Shown here piece after piece: positions 1 to 5,297 of a DNA stretch of 5,297 bases. The stretch is from the NCBI GenBank assembly GCA_017483985.1, contig JAFUUB010000057.1, positions 1-5,297 of the forward strand, in the 5' to 3' direction. A model generated the notes under the pieces. That model was not told where the DNA came from. It saw only the letters and a program-made list of their open reading frames with translations, and did no database searches. The translations under genes were made by a program, and so were the position numbers. Each line of letters starts with the position of its first letter. The stretch's first letter is position 1. The stretch is from Bacteroidales bacterium. Lineage in GTDB: Bacteria; Bacteroidota; Bacteroidia; Bacteroidales; UBA932.

Positions 1-10
1 CAGTAAGGGA

Positions 11-2941
11 TTATTGTTGTTTGTTGTCCGGGGAATAGAGGTAGGCCGCGGTCTTGCGTCCGAGGTCGTCGAGGACCTGGTGGAGCTTGCCGGAGGCGTT
101 GTAGGTGTAGGAGGTGGAGCGTCCGTCGGGTGTGGTCTCCTGGGTGAGGCCGACGAGCGGGGCGTACTCCCAGGAGGTCACCTCCGCGTCGGGAATGTCG
201 CGCAGGGCGGAGACCTGTGTGGAAGAGAGTGCTCCGGAGAGCGGGGCGTTCTCGATGCCCGAGAGGCCGGAGACGGCCTTGACCTGGGTGAGGGTGGCCC
301 CGACGATCTGTGCGACGGGATAGAGTCCGTTGTAGCCCCAGACGTAGACGGTGGAGATGCCGGCAGGGTCCGTCTTTTGGAGAATCCGTCCGAGCTTGTC
401 GTAGGAGTAATTGGTGACGTGGTTCTTATGGGTCACTCCGTCGTGTTCCGTGACAGATGCGATGCAGAATAAAGCAGGGTGGTTGATGGCATCAGGCTGA
501 AGGTAAGTCATCGTGCGGCTTGAGACAAGAACTTCGGACTCACCGTGGGCCTTGGTATAAACCGCTTCCACTACGGGCCGGTCGATCTGCCCCGCATCAT
601 ACATCTTGCGGTATATGTTGCTTGCTGAAGCCATGGCATAGTCGGAGACGTAGGTCCAACGGGTAATCTGTTGCTCCTCTCGGGACCCGATGACGGTCTG
701 GGAAATCCGCTGAGCGAAACTGTTATATGAGTAAGAAGTCTCTCTGGATATTTCGCTTGAACCATAGGAGTGGGTCTCTGTAGCTTGACCTATATCTTCC
801 CTGCCGATATACACCGGGTCATATCCCACACAGTAGAACAAATACCGTGGGACATAGTCATCATCTTCAGCGGATGTTTTTATAAACTGGGTCTGCTCGG
901 TAGCAACGGTTTCCAGAGATGCGTTCAGGAACTCCTTCGAAGAAAGTTTCCCGCGTAACCTCTGAAGGGAAGTATTCAGAAAAAGGTACCCGATCGGATC
1001 TGCCATCACGAGGCCCCATTCGCCGTATAACCTGACCCGGTCCGGAATAAAATCCTCATAAGAATAGGCGTAATCTATGAGTGAGGGATCTTTGCTGGTT
1101 GTGAAATGATAGTGAATCCGGCTGCCGTCCCGCCCCTGTTCAAACACGTCACTATACTCAATGTGAGTGCTGCCGTAGTGCGTGAGATTGTTCGATATAA
1201 GGGTTCCCGTTTCCGTAAAGACATAACCCTGGAAGGTGACGGTATATGACAGTTTATAACGAGGCATGTATGCGAGTATGCCGGAACTGGGAGAAGCATT
1301 CGTCGGCCCTGTCCTGTAGGAATAGCTCTTGGCATCCAGTAAGGAACCATCGGAATCGAAGTGTGATATGCTGCAGATCCGTACCCCGCCGGCAACGCCA
1401 GTTTGGGACACGATGGAAGGATTGAAAGAGTTGACCCTCAGGCGCTTTACGGAAAAAGAATAAGTGTGTGGCTCGTAGGAGAAACTGGTCCAGCCCCCCG
1501 TCGGATAAGTCAGTTTTGTCAGGATGCCGTACTGGGCGTAGGACCCGTTGGGCTCCCTGGGGTTTCCGGCAAGGATCGTTTCGTCGAGGGAACTATCAAG
1601 CGTGGAGATATCCATGAATCTCGTAGAAGCACCGGAATAGCCGTTATAGTATCCCCAATGGTCGATCTTGAAATTGCCGGCATAGGGAGTGTCTTGTTTG
1701 TTATAATAATCCATGGAGAATGTCCCCACTCCGTCAATCGAGAGCGAGGTCAGATAACTGGTTTTTGATTTCGTATTACCATCGAAGGCCAGGGAACAAC
1801 GCTTGATAACATTCCCTTCATATTTGACGTCAACTTCGGTCAGCAGCAATTGGGGTGAATAGGCGTTGTACAGGTTGTCGTTGTTGAACGGCGGCTTGTA
1901 GGACCGGATGACATTCCCGGTAGTATAAGAGAAAGACAGGATTTCAGTGCCATCCACCTTGACAGAAGAAAGGCAAGACGTTGTCACGTCGCACGTATTG
2001 ATATGTTTCTCAGAGCCTCCGACAAGACCGGTACCATATGGATTCGTTCCGATCTGAGAGACGCTGTAATAGAGCCCGCCGGGCCTTGTCGCCTTGTAGT
2101 ACAACACACCCGGTGAGTCGTAGCTGAATGTGACGGTCCGTCCGTTGGGTGCTTCTATCCGGCTCAGATGCCAGGAAAGGATTGTCATGGGAGAATAGAT
2201 CATCTCCGTGTTCCGGTCTCCGGTCCGGTATCCCAGGAAAATGTATCTGTATCCGTCTGGGGTCGTAATCGTGATTCCACTGCGGACACTGTTTACCATG
2301 AAATCGAATTCTATCTTATAGCCATCCGGGGACTGAGGAGTCCCATATACGAAAACCTTGCCTTCCGGGCCAAGGTGAAAGGAGCCGGAGTGCCCCAGGA
2401 AATTAAAGTGGAAGATGTCCGGCTCGGCATCGAACAATTCATTGCCAGAAAGGGCATAGATGCACTTCCTGTTACCGAAAAAGGCATCCGCGCAGTAGAC
2501 ATCATCCGGGAACGCATTCCGATTGGAGGTGTGGAAAGCATAGTATCCGGGAACCATACGGGTGCTCATGGAGTTCTCCGTTATCAAGACAGTCTCGTCG
2601 TCCGGGATGCCGCGAATATCGCGGGAGATAACGCCTCCGGCATTCAAGGTCCAGCCAGGCCCAAGGATTCCGGGCGGGTCATTGGGCAGGCATCCATTGG
2701 AGGCATAATCGAAACTGACCGGTATTTCGAAATCCGGGTCCTTGTACGTGTAGAAAGGGACGGACAGGTGCACCGTCCCGGTGTAGAGGCTCGGGGAAAC
2801 TTCCCCGTACTGGATCTGGGCCCAACTGTCCGTCGAGGGACGGGCGGGCTCGTCGGCAGCCCTCATTTGTGCGGAGGCTGCTTGGGGCAGGCACAGCAGC
2901 GCTGCTGCGGTGGCTGCGAGGAGGGTGATTTTAACGTTCAT
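11..2941 (-). CDS. Secreted YD-repeat / RHS-like protein (Bacteroidota type, no toxin tip)
   Basis: The gene encodes 976 residues. Residues 1-25 form a classical signal peptide (basic start, Leu/Ala core, ending ASAQ), so export across the inner membrane is likely. Residues 49-112 carry the block typical of Bacteroidota RHS-like proteins: SPSLYTGTV, then an EIPVSFDY strand with SNG, then GILGPGWTLNAGG and RDIRGIPDDE. Degenerate YD repeats follow, for example around 262-275 (NGRTVTFSYD) and 475-490. Two clearer ones are near the C-terminus: SYDKLGRILQKTDPAG (846-861) and TPDGRSTSYTYNASGKL (937-953). In this family such repeats build a beta-rich shell. The protein stops soon after the last repeat. 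I see no RHS core motif, nuclease-like or other toxin domain, or obvious secretion-system C-terminal domain. The ATG at 2941 is chosen because the signal peptide follows directly. Its leader is AT-rich with no Shine-Dalgarno, as is usual in Bacteroidota. The last ~450 bp are much richer in GC than the middle. Molecular function is unknown; family assignment is confident. Confidence 0.9.
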   Translation of the reverse strand: MNVKITLLAATAAALLCLPQAASAQMRAADEPARPSTDSWAQIQYGEVSPSLYTGTVHLSVPFYTYKDPDFEIPVSFDYASNGCLPNDPPGILGPGWTLNAGGVISRDIRGIPDDETVLITENSMSTRMVPGYYAFHTSNRNAFPDDVYCADAFFGNRKCIYALSGNELFDAEPDIFHFNFLGHSGSFHLGPEGKVFVYGTPQSPDGYKIEFDFMVNSVRSGITITTPDGYRYIFLGYRTGDRNTEMIYSPMTILSWHLSRIEAPNGRTVTFSYDSPGVLYYKATRPGGLYYSVSQIGTNPYGTGLVGGSEKHINTCDVTTSCLSSVKVDGTEILSFSYTTGNVIRSYKPPFNNDNLYNAYSPQLLLTEVDVKYEGNVIKRCSLAFDGNTKSKTSYLTSLSIDGVGTFSMDYYNKQDTPYAGNFKIDHWGYYNGYSGASTRFMDISTLDSSLDETILAGNPREPNGSYAQYGILTKLTYPTGGWTSFSYEPHTYSFSVKRLRVNSFNPSIVSQTGVAGGVRICSISHFDSDGSLLDAKSYSYRTGPTNASPSSGILAYMPRYKLSYTVTFQGYVFTETGTLISNNLTHYGSTHIEYSDVFEQGRDGSRIHYHFTTSKDPSLIDYAYSYEDFIPDRVRLYGEWGLVMADPIGYLFLNTSLQRLRGKLSSKEFLNASLETVATEQTQFIKTSAEDDDYVPRYLFYCVGYDPVYIGREDIGQATETHSYGSSEISRETSYSYNSFAQRISQTVIGSREEQQITRWTYVSDYAMASASNIYRKMYDAGQIDRPVVEAVYTKAHGESEVLVSSRTMTYLQPDAINHPALFCIASVTEHDGVTHKNHVTNYSYDKLGRILQKTDPAGISTVYVWGYNGLYPVAQIVGATLTQVKAVSGLSGIENAPLSGALSSTQVSALRDIPDAEVTSWEYAPLVGLTQETTPDGRSTSYTYNASGKLHQVLDDLGRKTAAYLYSPDNKQQ

Positions 2942-2998
2942 AATCTGTTATATTTATCCAGCAACGAAGATGGCGGTTCTGGCGGTTGCCGGAGGGGA

Positions 2999-3035
2999 GA
3001 TATATGCAGTTTAACAGAGTTAGATTGCATATATC
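2999..3035 (-). promoter_or_regulatory. Inverted repeat (hairpin) in the leader of the YD-repeat gene
   Basis: GATATATGCA at 2999-3008 is the exact reverse complement of TGCATATATC at 3026-3035. Three further inner pairs (3012-3014 with 3020-3022) could extend the stem after a small internal mismatch. The centre lies about 75 nt upstream of the ATG at 2941. If the transcript starts further upstream, this would be a leader hairpin; otherwise it could be a DNA operator for a dimeric regulator. No T-run follows on the transcribed strand (it reads CTCCCCTCC), so it does not look like a terminator. The structure is seen directly; its role is inferred. Confidence 0.45.
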
Positions 3036-3039
3036 CGGA

Positions 3040-3100
3040 ATGGTATAACAGGTTATGTCGGGTATATAATGGTTATATAACAGTATACGCTTGCTTGAAA
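3040..3100 (-). promoter_or_regulatory. AT-rich probable promoter region of the YD-repeat gene
   Basis: This AT-rich stretch interrupts otherwise GC-rich DNA between the upstream hairpins and the YD-repeat gene. It contains the perfect palindrome GTTATATAAC (3072-3081), GTATAC (3083-3088), and two copies of TATAACAG (3044-3051 and 3076-3083) 32 bp apart. No good match to the Bacteroidota sigma consensus (TTTG near -33, TAnnTTTG near -7) is visible on the minus strand. A looser E. coli-like pair, TTTCAA, 17 bp, TATAAC, can be drawn but is weak evidence here. The promoter call rests on position and composition only. Confidence 0.3.
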
Positions 3101-3148
3101 TAATAGGACCCATCGGGACGGACAATGCCCTGTGAGACAATGGCAGGG

Positions 3149-3185
3149 CGTGCATAACGTCCGAAAATCAGGGACGTTATGCACG
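3149..3185. repeat. Hairpin 1 of a tandem pair (REP-like palindrome)
   Basis: CGTGCATAACGTCC (3149-3162) pairs perfectly with GGACGTTATGCACG (3172-3185): a 14-bp stem with a 9-nt loop. It matches hairpin 2 in stem length, loop length and all stem bases but one pair. No T-run follows it on the transcribed minus strand, so alone it is a poor intrinsic terminator. It may be part of a REP/BIME-like repeat unit or a backup structure behind the terminator. A weaker 6-bp stem, GCCCTG (3127-3132) with CAGGGC (3144-3149), abuts it on the left. Confidence 0.7.
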
Positions 3186-3195
3186 ATATGGGCCC

Positions 3196-3236
3196 AAAAC
3201 GTTCATAACGTCCGGTAAAGTGGGACGTTATGAACG
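3196..3236 (-). terminator. Hairpin 2, probable rho-independent terminator of the methyltransferase-TPR operon
   Basis: CGTTCATAACGTCC (3200-3213) pairs perfectly with GGACGTTATGAACG (3223-3236), a 14-bp stem with a 9-nt loop. On the minus strand the stem begins 20 nt after the TPR stop codon and is followed at once by TTTT (3199-3196), then GGGCCC. This position and layout fit an intrinsic terminator, although the T-run is short. The same sequence is also the second member of the tandem hairpin pair, so it may belong to a dispersed repeat family used as a terminator. Confidence 0.65.
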
Positions 3237-3256
3237 GTTCTGCGGCTGAGAGCCGG

Positions 3257-4111
3257 TTATTTCTTCTTCGCCTTCGCCTGGGCCTGGCGGCGCTCGATGA
3301 GCTGCATGTTGCGGCGGGCGGCGTAGTCCTCGGGATCGAGCTTGAGGGCCTTCTTGTAGAATTTGACGGCCTGCTTGTCGTTGCCCTTGACCACCTGCTG
3401 GTAGGAGCCGAGGTTCCCCACGAAGACCGAGTTCTTGGGGAAGAGCTTGGTCATCCGCTCGGAGATCTCGCGGAAATACTCGTAGCTGGCGGGGGAGGCC
3501 GTCTGGAAGAAGAGGGCGCAGTACTCGCCGACGCCCTGCTGGAAGGTCTCGGACGAGGCGGCCTCGCCGTCCAGGGTCCAGGCGGGGTGGGCGGAGGCGT
3601 CGCGCTCGATGAGCGCCTTGAGCTCCGCCGCGGCCATGTCGGGGCTCTCCTTCTCATAGGCGGTGAGGGCCGTGATCTTGAGGTAGTGCCAGCGCAGCTC
3701 GTCGGGCTGGGCGGCGAGCTGGCGGTCGAGCACCTTCATGGCTTCGCCGAAGAGCTCCTCGTCGTAGGTGATCTCCTCGAAATAGTTGACATCGTTGCCG
3801 TCGGAATCCTTCAGGGTGAAGGTCGGCTGGTTGCCCAGGTAGCGGCGCACGCCGGGCTTGGACACGATCTCCGCGTGCTGGGACTTGACGAAATAATAGT
3901 TGAACCGGGCCATGGGGATGGCCTTGTTGTCCGGGTCGGCGGCCTCCCAGCGGTCCAGCAGGGTCTCCACACCCACGCCGGAGTATCCGACGTTGCGCAC
4001 CAGGCGTTCGTAGCGGGCCTGGAAGTCTTCGGGGGCGGTCTCCTGCGCCAAGGCGGGGCAGGTCAGTGTCAGGATCGCGACCAGCGGGGCGATCAGTCTC
4101 TTCATCTTCAT
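3257..4111 (-). CDS. Exported tetratricopeptide-repeat (TPR) protein of unknown role
   Basis: The gene encodes 284 residues. Residues 1-23 form a signal peptide: MKMKR, a hydrophobic stretch, then CPALAQ with likely cleavage after ALA. The Cys is preceded by Thr and lacks a good lipobox, so a soluble periplasmic protein is more likely than a lipoprotein. The rest looks helical and is made of TPR-like repeats. The clearest is at about 226-270, with the pattern FVGNLGSYQQ, ending YKKALKLDPEDYAA. The tail is strongly basic (RRQAQAKAKKK). TPR folds usually bind protein partners; no catalytic motif is visible. The start at 4111 was chosen over the upstream ATG at 4156 because it places the signal peptide at the N-terminus and overlaps the methyltransferase stop as ATGA, a typical translational-coupling arrangement. 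The ATG at 4105 is another possible start. The gene probably depends on the upstream promoter. The family resembles uncharacterised Bacteroidales TPR proteins; no specific function can be assigned. Confidence 0.87.
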   Translation of the reverse strand: MKMKRLIAPLVAILTLTCPALAQETAPEDFQARYERLVRNVGYSGVGVETLLDRWEAADPDNKAIPMARFNYYFVKSQHAEIVSKPGVRRYLGNQPTFTLKDSDGNDVNYFEEITYDEELFGEAMKVLDRQLAAQPDELRWHYLKITALTAYEKESPDMAAAELKALIERDASAHPAWTLDGEAASSETFQQGVGEYCALFFQTASPASYEYFREISERMTKLFPKNSVFVGNLGSYQQVVKGNDKQAVKFYKKALKLDPEDYAARRNMQLIERRQAQAKAKKK

Positions 4112-5297
4112 ACGTTCATCAATATGCGGCGGCCCTTGGGGAGCAGGTTGTTGCATCGGGGTCCGATGTTCTTGACGAATCCCAGCGGGTGGCCGAGGTA
4201 AGTGATCACATGGTAGCCGGGAGCGGCCTGCGGCAGCACGAGCGCGTCCCGGTGGAGGAAGCGCAGGGCCGTCTGCCGGTCCACGTCCACGGCCGGATAG
4301 TCCTTGCTATCAAATTTTATGCTCAACGCGTAATCCGGGTCCGGGATGAAGTCCCGGCCCTTCGTCCCGCCCTTGCGCAGCCCGCTGCGCAGGGGGCGCA
4401 GCGCGGAGATGTCTGCCTTGGGGGCGGTGCGCTGCGGGGCGGTCTTGCGCAGCGCCCCGGCCCACTGGCCTTCGCCCGGCACCACGCCGGCCTCCAGCAG
4501 GTGGCCGTGGGGGGTGCGGCGCACGCCGTATTCCGCGAAGATGTCTTCCGGGGGCAGGATCTCGCCGCCCAGTTCGGCGGCGGCCCAGTCGAGGTTGTCG
4601 TCGTTCTCCGCCGCTTCGTAGGTGCAGGTGCTGTAGAGCAGCCAGCCGCCTTGGCGCAGGGCGGGCCAGACGTCCGCGAGGATGCGCTTCTGGCGGGCGG
4701 CGCAGAGGTCCACGACCGCCGGGCTCCACTCCTCGCGGGCCCGGGCGTCCTTGCGGAACATCCCCTCGCCGCTGCAGGGCACGTCGGCGACGATGATGTC
4801 GAACCACCCTTCCAGCTGCGCGAAAGCCGCCGGGTCCACGCTCGTGACGACCACGTTCGGGTCGCCCCAGCGCGCCACATTGTCGTCCAGCACGCCCACG
4901 CGCGCCTTCATCACCTCGTTGGCCACCAGCACGAACGCATCCCCGTATGCTTCGCGCAACGACGCTGCCAGATCCGTCGTCTTCCCACCAGGAGCGGCAC
5001 ATAAATCCAAAACCCGAATAACCGGTTGCGGCGCAGCGGAGACGGCAGCAGCCTCTCCGGACCGTGCCACCCTCGGCATCGTAAGAGGGGGGACCGCAAG
5101 CGAAGCGCCGCGGTGGGGTCCGGCAACGCCGGACGTCCGGAGAGGCTGGCTGCCGCGGAGCGAAGCGCAACCGGTCAATAGTTTCCGGAACAGATAGCCG
5201 ACAAACATCGCGGAACTGTCCTGGACGTAGTAGCAACCCGCGTGGAAGAGGGGGTCGAGCGTGAAGACAGGGCGCTCCTGCAGGATGCGCCCATAGG
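4108..5297 (-). CDS. rRNA cytosine-C5 methyltransferase, RsmF/NOP2/Sun family (5' end outside window)
   Basis: The enzyme transfers a methyl group from S-adenosylmethionine to C5 of a cytosine in ribosomal RNA. The reading frame runs open to the right edge, so about 396 C-terminal codons are present and the ATG at 5208 is internal. Upstream of it the frame reads RPVFTLDPLFHAG and YYVQDSSAMF, the typical lead-in to the catalytic domain. Visible motifs are: SAM-binding LDLCAAPGGKTT (5010-4975); motif IV DVPCSGEGMF (Cys codon 4776-4774), the product-release cysteine; and motif VI YSTCTYE (Cys codon 4626-4624), the catalytic nucleophile in this family. The C-terminus (LRPLRSGLRKG, PLGFVKNIG, LLPKGRR) fits the PUA-like RNA-binding domain of RsmF proteins. 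All key residues are intact. Unusually, about 50 residues encoded by a palindromic element (5021-5175) lie between MFVGYLFRKLL and the SAM motif. The target nucleotide cannot be read from sequence; RsmF of E. coli modifies 16S C1407. It is the first gene of a pair with the TPR gene. Confidence 0.95.
   Translation of the reverse strand, partial: YGRILQERPVFTLDPLFHAGCYYVQDSSAMFVGYLFRKLLTGCASLRGSQPLRTSGVAGPHRGASLAVPPLTMPRVARSGEAAAVSAAPQPVIRVLDLCAAPGGKTTDLAASLREAYGDAFVLVANEVMKARVGVLDDNVARWGDPNVVVTSVDPAAFAQLEGWFDIIVADVPCSGEGMFRKDARAREEWSPAVVDLCAARQKRILADVWPALRQGGWLLYSTCTYEAAENDDNLDWAAAELGGEILPPEDIFAEYGVRRTPHGHLLEAGVVPGEGQWAGALRKTAPQRTAPKADISALRPLRSGLRKGGTKGRDFIPDPDYALSIKFDSKDYPAVDVDRQTALRFLHRDALVLPQAAPGYHVITYLGHPLGFVKNIGPRCNNLLPKGRRILMNV
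5021..5175. repeat. 155-bp palindromic element inserted in frame in the methyltransferase gene
   Basis: The outer ends are perfect inverted repeats, ACCGGTTGCG (5021-5030) and CGCAACCGGT (5166-5175). Further in, CGGCAGC (5043-5049) pairs with GCTGCCG (5149-5155), and AGCCTCTCCGGAC (5050-5062) pairs with GTCCGGAGAGGCT (5135-5147). The interior holds smaller hairpins: CCCTC (5070-5074) with GAGGG (5085-5089), ACCGC (5093-5097) with GCGGT (5110-5114), and GTCCGGC (5118-5124) with GCCGGAC (5128-5134). AGCGAAGCGC occurs twice (5099-5108 and 5159-5168). The element has no transposase and resembles a MITE or a Rickettsia-type palindromic element. It is translated without a stop, from Thr (codon 5175) to Pro (codon 5025). 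Imperfect 5-bp flanks, GAATA (5016-5020) and CAATA (5176-5180), might be a target duplication, but this is weak. Mobility is inferred; the repeat structure is seen directly. Confidence 0.75.

Noticed and set aside
2168..3103. A 311-codon plus-strand open frame opposite the 5' half of the YD-repeat gene and its leader
   Set aside because: No signal peptide or known domain is seen, and it is antisense to a well-supported gene with a signal peptide and family motifs.
3149..3236. CRISPR array
   Set aside because: There are only two units, each a near-complete palindrome with a 9-nt loop, and no spacers of typical size or cas genes.
2999..3236. Invertible promoter (phase-variation switch)
   Set aside because: No pair of inverted repeats brackets a promoter-sized segment cleanly; the strongest arms pair locally over 9- and 17-nt spacers.
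3112..4156. TPR gene starting at the ATG at 4156
   Set aside because: That start would put 15 polar residues before the signal peptide; the ATG at 4111 gives a normal signal peptide and the ATGA overlap.
3230..4201. A 323-codon plus-strand open frame antisense to the TPR gene
   Set aside because: It is Leu/Gly/Val-rich, overlaps almost the whole TPR gene, and has no recognisable domain. Long antisense frames are common opposite GC-rich genes.
5016..5180. Clear target-site duplication around the palindromic element
   Set aside because: The flanks GAATA and CAATA match at only four of five bases, and removing 160 bp would shift the frame, so the duplication is not established.
4108..5208. Methyltransferase starting at the ATG at 5208
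   Set aside because: The frame stays open to the window edge and encodes conserved family sequence (RPVFTLDPLFHAG) upstream, so this Met is internal.
4310..5236. Long alternative minus-strand open frame through the methyltransferase gene
   Set aside because: It is Arg/Pro/Gly-rich with no family motif, while the other frame shows all RsmF catalytic motifs. It is explained by high GC and few stops.

Overview
The window looks like chromosomal DNA from a fairly GC-rich member of the Bacteroidales, possibly an Alistipes-like gut species. Three things suggest this. The long YD-repeat protein has the N-terminal block typical of Bacteroidota RHS-like exported proteins. The starts show no clear Shine-Dalgarno sequence and have AT-rich or coupled leaders. 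The RsmF-type methyltransferase resembles Bacteroidales versions. This is judged from memory of the families, not from a database search. All three genes are on the minus strand and are read from right to left.

Layout. Positions 5297 to 4108 hold the 3' part of an RsmF/NOP2/Sun-type rRNA cytosine-C5 methyltransferase, whose start lies beyond the right edge. A 155-bp GC-rich palindromic element (5021-5175) sits inside this gene and is read through in frame. It adds about 50 residues just before the SAM-binding motif. The methyltransferase stop overlaps the start of the next gene (4111-3257) as ATGA. That gene encodes an exported TPR protein, and the two genes look like an operon. Downstream are two near-identical, perfectly paired hairpins in tandem (3149-3185 and 3200-3236). 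The one nearer the TPR stop is followed by TTTT on the transcribed strand and probably acts as the operon terminator.

A leader region follows (2942-3148). It is AT-rich between about 3000 and 3100, with several short repeated motifs and a hairpin, and it precedes the 976-residue secreted YD/RHS-like protein (2941-11). The last 450 bp or so of that gene are clearly richer in GC than its middle, so it has a mosaic composition.

The methyltransferase is a housekeeping ribosome-modification enzyme. The TPR protein has no known role. The YD-repeat protein is an accessory surface or secreted factor with no sequence-visible link to the other two. The most unusual structures are the in-frame palindromic element and the covarying twin hairpins.
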